64,000 bases of DNA from Peromyscus leucopus (taxonomy: Eukaryota > Chordata > Mammalia > Rodentia > Cricetidae): contig NC_051072.1 of assembly GCF_004664715.2 (NCBI RefSeq), forward strand, positions 32,328,642 to 32,392,641. The letters run 5' to 3'. Within the stretch, counting starts at the first letter, position 1; the number at the start of each line of letters is the position of its first letter. Positions 1 to 12,249 of the stretch are shown in pieces. The translations under genes and the position numbers were made by a program. The notes below the pieces were generated by a model. The model made no database searches and was not told the origin of the DNA. It saw nothing but the letters and a program-made list of their open reading frames with translations.

Positions 1-2640
1 TATACCTAAAGGATGCATAAAATTCACTCACCCCTTATCTCCAATGCTGAGCTTCTACAGAGAACAGGACTTGAAAACTTCATGACCTAAATTACATGCC
101 CTTATTATATAATACAAATTACCTTGCTGCACCAGCCCTCAGTATCTACCAAACTGAAGCTGTAAAAAAAATGAACATTTTTCCTGAGGAAAATGGAGCA
201 AGGTCTTTCCAGTCTGAAGTACAGATGAGCATATGGTGAGAAAGGTGGAACTGTGTGATCAGTGCTACCTGCCTGTCTTTTACCTGAGGGCAAACCTGAC
301 AACCTTCATATGCCTCCATGCTTATTCATGTGTGACTTTGAAGTGAGCATTTTATATTCCAGGGAGCAAACAAGCTCTTCTTTCTTGGTAAAACATTTAC
401 TCAACCCATCTTTGCTAAAGGCATATGGTATCACTTCAGCCCTGGTGGGACTGAGATTTGTTGAACACGTCTGCAAGCCCAGAGTTTGCAGTGTTAGATG
501 AAGAGAAGATCAGGAGCTGTGATTAACACTGGAAGGACCATTGGAGTGAGGCACTCAGCAATGGTGGCCATCCTTCCTTGAACAGGGGTTGTGCACACTG
601 CAATGGCCGCCATCCTTCCTCCCATATGGTACTAGGATTAGGAGAGGCAGATCATTTACTACACCATGTTATTGTGGTTTCTCACCAGGGCACAGGCACT
701 TTTCCTCCTGTTATTTCTCCCATTAGCAATTCTGCATGGTATCTTGTTCTAAAATTTTCATCCCACCTTCAGTATAACCTACATAAAAATGCTGCTGATA
801 CCCAGAAAAACACTTTATGGTTGTCTGTTTCTAGAACTATTACTTCTTTGAGTGTTTCTAAAATGGTTCTTAATTGTAATCCTCAACAATGGCCAAAGTC
901 CCTCATGCCTGCTGAGATCTGAGCACTCAGATGCAAAGAAGCCCCCTAGAGCCTTTCAGATTTTGCTGACAAATTTGGGTCCATATTTAGTTTCTATTCA
1001 TCAGACCTCTTCTTGAAAGCTAATTATAGTCACAAATGGAGAAACTGCTAGTGGTCACAGCCATTCTGCTACATATAGATGGTGAGTAGTACTGATGCAT
1101 AAACACAATTATTGAATATTGGCTCGACCTTAGGCACCAAATGAGTTTATACAATATCAATTGGCATCTACAGTTGCACTTCATGGTTGATAGTATTATT
1201 TTAACCATGATAGAGCTTATAAAACTGAGGCCAATAAAGCTAAATATTCTCTATTATATCCTAAGTTCTTTTCTATTGCTACCAGTACATAAAACAACAA
1301 CAAAAAGTTTGTAGATAACTCCAGCTTCCCAACCTAGAAACACTTTTTACTGTTGAATAATTTCTTGAATGTTGGCTTGACAAGGAAGAAAAAGATAATA
1401 TGTGGGACTGAAGAAAATTTTAAGTCTGAGTAATTTCTAACTTTGCCTTTAAAGAATTCCTAGCCTACTAAGTGAGACATGAGAGCTAAAGCGGAAAGGG
1501 TTAATAACAGTACTAAGTGATGTGATCAGTGGCTAAATGTATTACCATACAAGATGATTTACAGTTAGAGAGCTGTACATGAAGGGCACCCATACTTCAT
1601 TTTGAATGAATGGGTCCAAGAAGAGGCATCCAGACACATTAACTAAAGTGACTCTCTTCTTCACTGTCAGAATAAGCAATGTCTGAGAAACTTGATAAAT
1701 AATGTTTGAAATAGATTGGCACCGAAGACCCTGAACATCTCAGGATTCATCTTCCAAGGATGCATTTTCCATATTTCTCAAAAGTGACAGAGATAAATAA
1801 CAGAAGATAGCAATATAAAATACAAGTAAAAATAGTCAAAGACATAACTTTCCCTCTGCAGACCTGGGCTTCTGCCACACTTGTGTGTCTTCATCCCCTT
1901 TCACCACCTGTTCAAACTCTTTCTATTCAGATGAAAAGTTCAGGTATCTGAAGTCTTTCAGACTCTCATTTTGATGTGGACTGTCTTCTGGATTTCCTCA
2001 TCCTTGCATTTTTCTAGTGGCCCTCATCTTTTCTATTTTATGCCTAACTTACTTGATCACTTCCCCATTATATAAGATGAAAGTGCCCATCCTCATTTTC
2101 CCAGATTCCCTTGCAGCTAAGTTCATGTGTGTGATATTAGCTGAACCCATAAGACACCCCTGTCTAAGGTTTTGAGTTAAGAATTAGTGACGTAATTCAA
2201 TTTTTAAACTATTTTCTACTGTACAAAATGTGATTTAATACGTTTTTCCCTGAATTTCTTAAATCACATATGAGGTTCAAAAAAGTGCTGAGTATACAAT
2301 AACATTTGAAATTTTTTTTTTTGGTAACCCTTGGCAGGACTTACAGATGAGATGAAACAAAGAAAAGCAGAAGAATTAGCAATCTGCACACAGAGTTCAG
2401 CTGGCATCTAATATAGAAATTTGCAGGGGAGTCAATCTTCTGTCTGTCCTCATTTCCTGGGGATCCTGTATACTCTGGTGGCTTTGAATGCCATTTATAT
2501 TTTGCAGATTCCTGTTTCTATATAGCTAGCTCAGAAATATATTCCTTACTCAAAGTCTCCACCTAGAATCATAATTAGAAATTGCCAATACAGGCTCCAC
2601 ACCTTAACCTGAAAGCCTAGTCCACTTATCACCTTCCTCC
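1..2640. other. Unassigned non-coding sequence
   Basis: I recognise no exon, SINE, LINE or LTR here. Open frames are short (longest 114 codons, at 578-922), match no protein I know and have no clear splice context. A region near 560-620 contains two similar phrases around 'ggccatccttcc' and 'ggccgccatccttcc', a weak local duplication. It may hold old decayed repeats beyond recognition by eye. Confidence 0.5.
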
Positions 2641-2945
2641 TCTCAGTTGGTGGTAGTACCAACTCTTCATGGCCAACACCTTGGAATTATTCTGAATTTC
2701 TTTCTCGGAGACCTCATTCACATCCTGTCTAGCACGATATATCCAGTTAGCACTAAGTTCAATTATATCCAGAATCTGACTACATCCCTCTATGTACACT
2801 GCCGCCGCCCTAACCCAGATCCCATTATTTCCACGCCAGCCCTGCAGTGGTCATATAATTTCTATCCTTGCACACTTCTGTAGAATATCTTTGCTCCAGT
2901 CACCAGAGTGATCTTTTAAACCCCAGTTGGATCAAGTGGTGACAC
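2640..2945. repeat. Possible ancient interspersed repeat
   Basis: The stretch from the polypyrimidine block near 2630 through 'cagtcaccagagtgatctttt' resembles an old repeat with a 'cagccagagtgatccttttaa' phrase found across placental mammals. I cannot name the family. The frame 2647-2883 is probably a translation of this repeat. Confidence 0.3.
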
Positions 2946-3167
2946 AATTCTTCACACAGACAGGGCACACTTGCTCTGCTGAAGGAAGCCGCAGTGGTTG
3001 CAATCACAGCCACTTGCCATGGGCAGAGATGGAAGGAAGCATCCAGGAGTGGTCAGCTTGGTCTAGAGCCAATGGGTCACAGTGCATACTGCATGTTCTT
3101 ATGGCTAGCGGCAGTTGTATCTTTATGGTTCCAGTTTAATAGCATGGATGCCTTAAGTCCTGGCTGT

Positions 3168-3168
<1 letters not shown>

Positions 3169-3221
<53 letters not shown>
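3169..3221. repeat. Poly-T run of 53 bases
   Basis: An uninterrupted run of 53 T. No SINE or LINE body is recognisable on either side, so it may be the reverse-strand tail of a decayed retroposon or an expanded mononucleotide run. Confidence 0.9.
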
Positions 3222-3223
<2 letters not shown>

Positions 3224-3726
3224 CTTCCTTGTTCTTTTTAACTTCTATTTTCTAACTTCCTAGAGGCTGCCTACTGGTTCTGTGACCCTGGGTATCCCAG
3301 TATCATTCCACAAATACCTTTTACACTTAAACTAACTAGAGATAGTCGGCACTGCTTTATGCTAAGGACTTTGGCGGGTACTTTATTGTTTCTTCCACTG
3401 CTTTTTGCTAAAGAAGGAGTAATGAAGTATCACCCTCTATATTTGAGTGGCCACAAGGACTAGTGATATGCCACTTACCTATGACCACTGGAGAGAGTTT
3501 TGTTAGAATCAATTGATTTGTTAGTCATTGATTTGTGGGAATCAATGACTATATTTTGTCTCGATTTTTTTCATTTCCTTGACCCCCAGTTTCCCCTCAA
3601 AAGTGTGGAAAATAAGTAAAGGGGGGGGGCTATCCAATTACATTAAGCATTTCTTAATTTGATGTTGGAGAACAAAGTATGTCACCTTCCTCACTCTTAA
3701 CCATCCAAATTTTGATAATGCGTTTC

Positions 3727-4114
3727 TGCTGTGGGATAGTCTGTATGTCAAATTGCTCTGATTGGTCAATAAATAAAACACTGATTGGCCAGTGGCTAGG
3801 CAGGAAGTATAGGCGGGACTAGCAGAGAGGAGAAAAGAAAGAACAGGAAGGCAGAAGGACACACTGCCAGCCGCCAACATGACAAGCCGCATGTGAAGAC
3901 ACTGGTAAGCCACGAGCCACGTGGCAAGGTATAGATTTATGGAAATGGATTAATTTAAGATATAAGAACAGTTAGCAAGAAGCCTGCCACGGCCATACAG
4001 TTTGTAAGCAATATAAGTCTCTGTGTTTACTTGGTTGGATCTGAGCGGCTGTGGGACTGGCGGGTGACAAAGATTTGTCCTGACTGTGGGCAAGAAAGGA
4101 AAACTCTAGCAACA
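3727..4114 (+). mobile_element. Solo ERVK-type LTR (family A)
   Basis: This 388-bp LTR starts TGCTGTGGGA and ends CTCTAGCAACA. It is clearly the same family as the paired LTRs at 19503-19880 and 20819-21204, sharing the 'ctgattggtcaataaataaa' and 'gattggccagtgg' blocks and the 'ggcgggtgacaaagatttgtcc' region. No primer-binding site follows, so it is a solo LTR left by recombination. Flanking 6-mers (cgtttc and tgtttt) agree at four of six positions, a decayed candidate target duplication. The family resembles class II rodent ERVs; the exact name is not certain. Confidence 0.85.
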
Positions 4115-4249
4115 TGTTTTCTCATTAACAACACTGCTTTGAATCTCTTGACACTGATAAGTTTATGTATTATATAAAATGATTTACAGGTCACTTACTG
4201 AAAAGGCAAGTGGGCTTACTTCAGTACACTGCTGAATAAATTGCCTTTT

Positions 4250-4476
4250 TAAAGATACTTTACTTATTTTATGTATATGGGTGTTCTGCTCATATGTGTG
4301 TCTGTGTATAATGTATGTGCCTGTTGCATGTGTAGGCCAGAGGCTATAGGATGTTGGATCCCCGGGAATTGGAGTTACAGGCAGTTTTGACCTGCCATAT
4401 GGGTACTGGGAATTGAACCCGGATCTTCTGAAAAAGCAGTCAGTGCTCTTAAATCCTGAGTCATCTTTCTAGTCCC
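4250..4476 (-). repeat. B2/B3-type tRNA-derived SINE
   Basis: On the reverse strand the right end gives a degenerate tRNA-like head: 'ctagaaagatgactcagga' followed by 'gcactgactgctttttcagaagatcc'. The forward strand shows the usual B3-type body ('ggccagaggctatagg', 'gggtactgggaattgaaccc') and a T-rich left end that is the reverse of the A-rich tail. Confidence 0.75.
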
Positions 4477-4479
4477 ATG

Positions 4480-5055
4480 CCCTGCTTTTTGATTGTTATA
4501 GTCATAATATTTATATCATGATTATCCTTTTTAAAACAGTATTTTTCTATACTATCTTCCTTAAAGCAAGTCTGTCACACAGGACTTTGAAATTCACAGA
4601 TCTGAGATGTGTTTCATTTATACTCTTTGAAAAAGTGTATTTCTAGTCTAAGTGATTAGCTTCAGATTACCCAAACTGGTTGGTGAAAGCGAACACTAGG
4701 CCATCATCTTTTGACCCCGAGGAAGTTGTTCTCTCCAACTGAGAGGATTGAAATGAGCTAATCAGTCAATCAAAGTGTCAGCTGAGTATTTTTTTAAGCC
4801 TCCGCAGGGTCTTTAACATTGTCCTAACCCTGCCACTTGAGATATATAAGAAGCATTTAACAGGGTCACTGGCTACAAATATCTCACTCTTCAGATTATC
4901 CCCTATGTAAACCTCAAGCTAGTCCTAAAGGAGGGGGACAAAGAGGGTAGAAGGGGAGGAAGAGAGCAAAAGTCCAAAAATATCCAGTTTCTGTAGAGAA
5001 ATGACAGGTACGACAATCAGCAGGTCATTTCTACTTCCTCAGGGACATAAAGGAT
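4480..5055. other. Unassigned AT-rich sequence
   Basis: No gene or named repeat is visible. A purine-rich patch occurs near 4929-4970. Confidence 0.45.
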
Positions 5056-5058
5056 AAT

Positions 5059-5108
<50 letters not shown>
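5059..5108. repeat. (TG)n microsatellite
   Basis: About 25 uninterrupted TG units, followed by a looser alternating purine-pyrimidine stretch to about 5165. Confidence 0.95.
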
Positions 5109-5109
<1 letters not shown>

Positions 5110-5238
5110 TACATGAATATATGTGTGCATGTTTGCATGTGTGCAGCTGCACATGTGTGCACATGCTTGGCAGCCCAGTATTGACATCAGATGCCTTCTT
5201 TGGTCACATTCTCTCTTCTATCTTGAGGAAAGATCTCT

Positions 5239-5240
<2 letters not shown>

Positions 5241-5285
<45 letters not shown>
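5241..5285. repeat. (CAG)15 trinucleotide repeat
   Basis: Fifteen uninterrupted CAG units. The open frame across it (5123-5308) reads an alanine run but has no sign of being a gene: it begins inside a TG-rich microsatellite flank and ends within a SINE. The tract lies at the edge of the SINE at 5288-5470. Confidence 0.95.
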
Positions 5286-5287
<2 letters not shown>

Positions 5288-5288
<1 letters not shown>

Positions 5289-5470
5289 GTGTTGGCAAGG
5301 CAGGCTAGTCAGGTTGTTCCCCCAGGCTTTCCCTGTCTTGCCTTGTTATTGCTGGAATGACAGGTGGCCACCATGCCTATCTGATGTTTACATCAGACTG
5401 GAGGACACAAACTATGGTCCTCACAATTTTGTGGCAATGGCTTTACCCACTAAACCATCTCCCCAGGCAG
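5288..5470 (-). repeat. tRNA-derived SINE, B3/B4-like
   Basis: Reverse strand reads 'ctgcctggggagatggttta' then 'gtgggtaaagccattgccac', a tRNA-type promoter head, followed by a body containing 'aggcatggtggccacctgtc'. The CAG tract sits where the tail would be. Confidence 0.6.
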
Positions 5471-5474
5471 CTTG

Positions 5475-7800
5475 AAGTAAAATACTAATTGTGGCCTTAG
5501 AAGAATCACAGACTAAGGACAAATGTGAATTTAGAGAAATCTATTTCAATTGTGCTTCCCTTAGAGCTGACCTTTACAATAGGAATCCTCTTGGCCTTCC
5601 TTTCCATAGCTATTCTTCCTGATCGTGCGTCAGACCTGGGGGTTGCTTTTGATACTCTTTTACAGAAAACCAAAGACGGATAATTATTTAATATGTTACC
5701 TACCCCAGAAGAGCCCTCAAAGCTTTGTTTACAGTTACATGGAACCAAAGGCATGTTTTTATTTAACATTTCTCATTTTGGTATACCTTTCTCCCTTCAC
5801 ATACTAAAGATACTCGCATGCATGTACAGTTAAATTGGTCAGTTCTTCTCCTGTTTCTCAATGGCATAGTTCTCTCTATCCCTGTCTGTCTCTGTGTATC
5901 CACGCAATCTTTCTCATCACATTTGGCAGCTGCTCTAAATGTTTGTCAGAAACTGAAGTAAAGTCACCTGTCCACAAGGAGCATCGGGGCCCTTTGAGTG
6001 GACTCACTACCAGCTCAGTACTTGTTTGCAGGGTGAATGCTGGCAGTGAACGCACCATGAGATTGCTGCATTTCCTCAAGGGTTCAAATCAGAAGGCTTG
6101 AGTTGGAGTATCAGACACGACTGTGTTTTGTCACTGACTTAGAGACACATTTTAGTGGGACAGAAATAAACTCTCGGCCTTTCTAAAAACGTTGCTGCTA
6201 ATCCCAGAAATGCACAAAAATATATTTTCATGTCAAAATCTTAAAAACTGTACATATGAAGAATTCTTTCTGATTCTAAAACTAACTAGTTGTTAAAATC
6301 TATTTGCATTATTTCCTATGATCTCAGAGAAAAATGCATCCAGAAATATTTCTGTTAAGAACATTTTGGATAAATATTTTAACAGACAAAACTGCAAATC
6401 ATAGTAGGTTTTACAAGTTTCTGTGATGGTCACAAAAGAGAAGACAAGATTTGTGTGAGTTTTTTTTTCTAGAGAATCTGTTTGCATATTGCTGCCCATG
6501 GTTTAATTAGCACATGTGTTTGTGCCTCATACCAAAAAATTAAAAAGTAGTAATCTATGCTTGCGTGTGCTGGTATGAATATGTATGTGTGTTATCTATA
6601 CATGTTCTATGTAGCTGTCTCTCAGCATCCATGGATCTAAGAAATCTTATTTACAGAAATCTACAGCTGTAAAGTCTCCCATATGAACAGATGCAGCACT
6701 TAGATAGAACCTCCACACATAAACTTTCGTGGTATTTTCACTCCCCTCACATGATCTAGTGTGTTGAGAATGTTTTGCAAGCAGCTATTATGTAAGCTAA
6801 AGTGACAAGAAAAGATCTGTACGTATGTAGTAAAAAAGGTATTTTGTCCTGATTATTACTGGTCTATTGTTGATTGGATCCATGAGTGCATAGTTCATGT
6901 ATACAGAAAACTGCCTGCCTGTGGAGGAATAGCATACAAACACGTATAATTAAATATGTGCCAAACGATTGGCTTCTCCCAGCTCATAACATCTCCAGTA
7001 AGAGTCATTCTTGCTTTAAAAATTGAAAAAAGAATAATCTGTGTATCCAGACACTTCATCCTTTGAGACCTTCTTCCCCATTAGAATATTAATGTGTGAA
7101 AACCTTCATATTCTTCCACACTGTAGTCTCCTAAGAATATTATGCTAAACTTTGGCCTTTCTAATCCGAATTATATGCCATTGACTCTATTAAAGAAACC
7201 AGTAATACTAATTAGCAACCTCTATTGTTTTGACTTTACTTGTTTTTAATCTTTGTTTCATTCTTCTCTTTTCTAGAATGCCTTTTTCCCTATACACACA
7301 ATTGATTCCCTAACACCAATTTATTTAAAAGGTTTCCTGATTTATCTCTCAATCTTTTAAAAAACAATTCCCACCCCTATTTCTCTCCTCGCTGTTTAGT
7401 TCAACTTGTTACCAACTCCTAATCTTCTTGCTTCTCCCTCCCAAGTGCTGGATAACAGGGCAGCGGGGGTGTCCAGTCTATAGTTATGGATTTCTTCCTC
7501 TTTTCCTTTTCCCTAAAGCAGGGTTCGTGTTTTTGTGTTGTGTCTAGCCAGAGTCCAGAGAATGCATGTGTTCCTCTGTCTCCTTGTTCCTGCAGTGCAG
7601 GCTCCCCTGGCTTCAAATTCATGTGGTTTCAACTAGAAGTTTATCAGCCCATAAATTCATGCCCCCATTTTTCTTTTTTTGAAATATGTTTTCAGTTGAA
7701 TAGAATTCTATCACTTCCCCCTCCCTTTCTTCCCTTCAGTTCCTTGCAGTTACCCTCTCTCCAAATTTTGCATGTCCCCTCTCAAGTTGATAGTCTCCTT
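5475..7800. other. Unassigned sequence with minor repeat fragments
   Basis: No supported gene. A short reverse-strand B1-like fragment ('ctccctcccaagtgctgg') sits at about 7430-7455. The 168-codon frame at 7486-7992 runs through the CA microsatellite and matches no known protein, so I read it as chance. Confidence 0.45.
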
Positions 7801-7817
7801 TTATTTTATTATTATTG

Positions 7818-7818
<1 letters not shown>

Positions 7819-7875
<57 letters not shown>
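7819..7875. repeat. (CA)n(TA)n microsatellite
   Basis: About 22 CA units pass directly into a short TA run. Confidence 0.95.
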
Positions 7876-8085
7876 GCAAATACGTCTATGAACAAATATA
7901 TAAATAGTTTTTCTCACTGGCTGCCCATTTTTGCCCTCTGCTTGATCATCTTTACCATTATCTTTATTTTTTCATTGTCTTTTAACTTCTAAAATTTTCT
8001 ATTTTTGACCAGTCATCTAAAAAAGAAGAAAAAAGCCATATAAAAACCATACTACTAATAAGCATGAAAAACTGACATAAAACCT

Positions 8086-8802
8086 TGTTGTGGAGTATTA
8101 GTTGAAGATGTGTTACCTTTGTTGATGCTGTGGAACATTTGTTTAATGATGCAAAGCTGTGTTGCATTCTTTTATGTTGCATTTGTTTAACTCTGTGAAG
8201 CTGTGTTACTTTGCCTATCTAGAAAACCTGATTGGTCTAATAAAGAGCTGAACAGCCAATAGGTAGGCAGGAGAATAGATAGGCAGGGCTGACAGGCTGA
8301 GAGAATAAATAGAAGAGACCTGGGAATTGGGATTGAGGAGCAGGAGAAAGAGAGGAGGACATCGGGACCAGACACCCAGCCGCACAGCCAACAATGGAGT
8401 AAGAAAGAAAGAAAGGTATATAGAATAGAGAAAGCTACAAACCCAGAGGCAAAGGGTAGATGGGATATTTTAAGCTAAGAAAAAGCTAGCTAAAAATAAA
8501 CCAAACTATGCCTGGGCATTCATAAGAAAAAAGAAATCTCGCCGGGCGGTGGTGGCACACGCCTTTAATCCCAGCACTCGGAAGGCAGAGCCAGGCGGAT
8601 CTCTGTGAGTTCGAGGCCAGCCTGGGCTACCAAGTGAGTTCCAGGAAAGGCGCAAAGCTACACAGAGAAACCCTGTCTCGAAAACCAAAAAAAAAAAAAA
8701 AAAAGAAAAAAGAAAAAAGAAATCTCTGTGTATTTATTTGGGAGCTGGGTGATGGGCCCTCCAAAGAGTAAAGAGCCAGAAGAGTAAACAACAACAACAA
8801 CA
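8086..8802 (+). mobile_element. Solo ERVK-type LTR (family B) split by a B1
   Basis: The LTR starts TGTTGTGGAG and ends in a CAACAACAACA run. It is bounded by a perfect 6-bp duplication, AAACCT, at 8080-8085 and 8803-8808; six bases is the usual target duplication of class II ERVs. Internal marks include 'ctgattggtctaataaagag' and 'gggagctgggtgatgggccc' near the 3' end, which I recognise from a common rodent LTR family. Removing the B1 at 8541-8710 and its extra target copy leaves about 530 bp. No internal retroviral sequence remains. Confidence 0.88.
8541..8710 (+). repeat. Young B1 SINE, cricetid type
   Basis: A near-consensus 7SL-derived B1: 'gccgggcggtggtggcacac', 'tttaatcccagcactcgg', 'gagttcgaggccagcctggg', then a long A-rich tail. 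The right half contains 'ccaggaaaggcgcaaagcta', the cricetid form. It is flanked by a 16-bp duplication, AGAAAAAAGAAATCTC, at 8525-8540 and 8711-8726, so the insertion into the family B LTR is complete and fairly recent. RNA polymerase III A and B boxes are present in consensus form. Confidence 0.95.
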
Positions 8803-8808
8803 AAACCT

Positions 8809-10525
8809 GCGTATCAGTTTTTCTTTGTCTTCTAATGTTGTTACAAGTTCCCTATAGGTTCGCTTTCTCCCTTCTATTCTTACTTTCATTCATGATTACA
8901 GCTGCAGTGTGCATCGCTTCTCATTGCTCCAGCCATCTGTTACCTACCACTGTACTGTTTTCCATTTGTAAATCTTTCACATGTCTAATCCTAGTGTTTT
9001 AGATATACTAATGTTCCTAGTCTAACTGCCGTATAGTTCAGATTCATAGTTCTTCCTTAACAAGTATAATGCCGTCTCCTGAAACTACTCTTGAACTCAG
9101 ACCCCAAACCATCGCCATTGGGTGATAATCACTCTAGCCCTAGGGTACTGAGAACTATTTTAAGAAAGGCATGTTTGGCAAAGGTGCATACAATGCTGTC
9201 ACTGTCGAAAGCCAGTGTGCGTTTCTTCTTTCTGGTATATTAATTCCTTTCCTCAGCACTCACTGAGTACAAATGTGCTAGCTCAAGGTATTGTATCATA
9301 TCTGTATGCTTCAGCGGTCTTAGGGGCAAAAAAATCTTATTTACCAATCAAAAGTCTTTCTTAACATATACTTTATATTCACTTCCCTTGGATAGATTTA
9401 CCTCAGTCTACCAAACAGCATCTTTCCACTGCTCCTTTTGCTACATTTGGATCTACTGTTTTCTGTCATGTAAGAGCCATTTGGATGCCATCAGATTGAG
9501 CTACATATCAGAAATCTTGTCGTCCCCCCTGCCATTGTCTCTTTTAACAAATGTTTTTATTGGCCTACAGGTCTCGTTGTTATTATCTTTTTACTCATAA
9601 TTTTACCCAATTGCCTTCAGTCAAATACTGTAAATATATGACAAATGGCTGAAGCGAATACAAACACAAATCAGATAAAGATTTTGTTTTTAAGAGGTTA
9701 TGATTTGGAAAACATCCTTCATCAGTAACATTGAGAGACAATGTTCCTGCATAGTTCTGAAACACTTCAGAGTAACCAGTACTGCCAGCATTTCCTCATC
9801 ACTTGCCAGGAGAGCCAGTCTCTCTTGGGTTTATTTCAGGGTTTGCATGGGCGCCTCTAGCACTCACCTCCAAGATCCTCAGACTGAGAACCACGTCTCA
9901 CTTGCCTGTGATTCATACTGCTCATTTCTTAAGCAGTGATGCCCACTAAATAGTTTCTTCATTATCCTTTGATCAGTTGAAAGATACCTTGATTTGCCTC
10001 CTACATCTTGATACACTACACTGGCATTCTCTTCTTGTGGTATTCTTGCTTTAAGTTCTCCATTGTCAACAATGAATCTTTTTTTTCACTTCCAAGAGTT
10101 ATGCTGCCTTTTGTTCAGAAGACTATTCTCACTGGTAGATGAACCTGAACTAATATACAGATTGTCTTTTTCCTGGTTGGACAAGTAATGATGTTCTTTC
10201 TTAACAGCAAAGAAAACTTGAGATGTGGAGTGTGTATCACTTCCTTGTGCTTATACTGCTGACTATCAAATCAACTGAGATTCATTCTATCATGAAACAG
10301 ATACTTACTTTTGCCCCATGCATTGATGTGTTTTATTATAAAGAGGTGGAACAGAGGCAAAGGTGATGGGATACCATTTCCCAAGAGTCAGGCTATGTTA
10401 AATGTGTTTTAGATAGGGTGATAAATAATGTTGTATTAACATAAATGACAGATTGATATATGAGATGATAGAGAGATGACAGAAATATAGAAATGATAGA
10501 CTGATCGATGATAGATAAAGAGTAT
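8809..10525. other. Unassigned unique-looking sequence
   Basis: No supported gene or full repeat. Short frames at 9388-9600 and 9700-9939 match nothing I know. A degenerate GATA-rich patch lies at about 10440-10535. Confidence 0.4.
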
Positions 10526-10529
10526 AGAT

Positions 10530-10625
10530 AAGTGTAGATACACTTAATTCTCATAGCAACACTAGGAGAGAAAATTATTTCCAGTTTTACAGAAGAGGAA
10601 AGTGAAACAAGTCACCTAGTGTTTA
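10530..10625 (+). repeat. MIR-type ancient SINE fragment
   Basis: The core 'acttaattctcatagcaac' followed by 'ttttacagaagaggaaa' and 'caagtcacctag' fits the MIR core found across mammals. It is truncated at both ends. Confidence 0.75.
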
Positions 10626-10629
10626 TAAA

Positions 10630-12033
10630 GCAGATGTTTCAGGAGCTATTGCTGTAAACATTATTGTATCCAATATTCAACATTAAAGGGTTTTCATTCT
10701 GCAGAGAAGGAAGCTGATGTTTGCTTGCAGCCAATTATGTTAGTACTATATTTTCATTAATTCATTGAGAATTTCATATAACATATTTTGCTAATATCCA
10801 CCCCTACTTCTCACTTCAAGCCCTACCAGCTCTGCCCCTCCTCCGTACTACCTTTCACTTCATGTTCTCATTTTTTTAAAGAAATATTACTTTTTCTTTT
10901 TCTTTTTTTCAGAAATACGTTTAACTATAACTCAACTTTTCTATTATATTTTCTTTCACTTTTTCCCCACCCATTTAACTCCAGATTCTATGACTTTTCC
11001 TCCGTTTTGTCTTTTGGTACTTTTAAATCCGTCTTCTTATACTATCAGACATGTTTTTGTTCTGAATTGCTCCTTAATAACACTCTCCTTTTTTTTTTTT
11101 TTTTTGCAGGTTACATATTATTGAATTTCTTTGTAGATATTAGGGTTTATACCTGGTCCTAAATTACTTTTCATCTCTGGAATTGGTTGCCTCATTTATT
11201 CATTTTGAGCTTTCATTTTTAGTATGTTGCTTCCCCCCCTAACTTTGTTTGCTAAAATGGCTTCATCTGTAACAAGATTAGGCTATTTTTGGTGATCTGT
11301 CATGTATGATGAAGACAAGCTAGGACACGCTACTAATATGAGTTCCCTTTACATTAACAGCTCTTCAGTGTCCGCTAAGGGGGATGGCGGTGTAATAGCT
11401 AGAACTGACTTGAGAATAGTTCTTCTGTGGTTTAAATGAGGCAGTTTTCAAGTCTTTCACTAGAAACCCCAGGTTTCCCTGGACAGATGGCCCAGTGTCT
11501 TTAGAGAACAGTTGTCTAGCTCCTGCCTGGGGGTAAACACAGGACAGTTGAATTCTCTGGGTAAAGGGGTGAGAGAGAGGATAGAGGGATGACAAGAGCC
11601 ACTGCCCTGGCAATGGTCTTTCAATAGATGACTCTGCTTTCTGCACCTCCACCCACCCCTTATCTCTGTGTTTGCAGAGGAAAGCCCTGAATCTGTTTGG
11701 AGCTTTTATTGGGAAGCTTTGCTGTACATATGTGGTAAGACTCGGGACTTCAGCTCCCTCCACTTTTATTACTCAGTGACTCATTCTCGTCCATTTGATT
11801 TTTATAGAGGAAACTTCCCCACTCCTCTTGTGACAGTGGATCATACCCCTGATTTATCTCATTTCCTAATATAGTTCATATATTTTCCTCTGGATTTCTT
11901 GCCACTGTGTTGATAGTTTATTGGCAGGAGAGGAGTAAAACACTGAGCTCTTCTTTTTCTGAAGGAAAGTAAAATTGGAAGGCGATAATAGATGAAACTT
12001 ATTAATCATTTAAAAAGTCGCCTTGTGCTCCCC

Positions 12034-12035
<2 letters not shown>
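10630..12035. other. Unassigned sequence with one exon-like block
   Basis: No recognised repeat. 11678-11734 is a 57-base block preceded by a pyrimidine-rich tract ending in CAG and followed by GTAAGA. It stays open in the frame of 11668-11874. This is discussed as a finding; it is not strong enough to call an exon. Confidence 0.4.

Positions 12036-12038
<3 letters not shown>

Positions 12039-12087
<49 letters not shown>
12039..12087. repeat. (TG)n microsatellite
   Basis: About 24 TG units, attached to the T-rich side of the reverse-strand B1 that follows. Confidence 0.95.
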
Positions 12088-12094
<7 letters not shown>

Positions 12095-12245
12095 GTGCTT
12101 GGCGATAGGGTCTCATTGTATAACCCAGGCTGGCTTGGAACTCTGTGTAGCCTGTGCTGACCTCACCCTTGTGTCAATCCTCCTGTATCACCTTCTTGAA
12201 TGCTTAGATTACTAGTACGAACTATCACATCAGGCTTTAAAAAAA
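12095..12245 (-). repeat. Degenerate B1 SINE
   Basis: Forward strand reads the reverse of a B1: 'gggtctcattgtataaccca', 'ggctggcttggaactctgtg', ending in the reversed head near 'tatcacatcaggc'. Many substitutions show it is old. Confidence 0.8.
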
Positions 12246-12249
12246 AACA

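Noticed and set aside
578..922. 114-codon open frame
   Set aside because: No recognisable protein family; I considered a retroviral fossil but could not support it from any motif.
5123..5308. Frame with a poly-alanine run
   Set aside because: The alanines are the (CAG)15 microsatellite read in one frame; the rest is TG repeat flank and SINE.
7486..7992. 168-codon open frame
   Set aside because: It runs through a CA microsatellite (a His-Thr repeat), has no domain, no splice or promoter context, and the reverse strand is open too.
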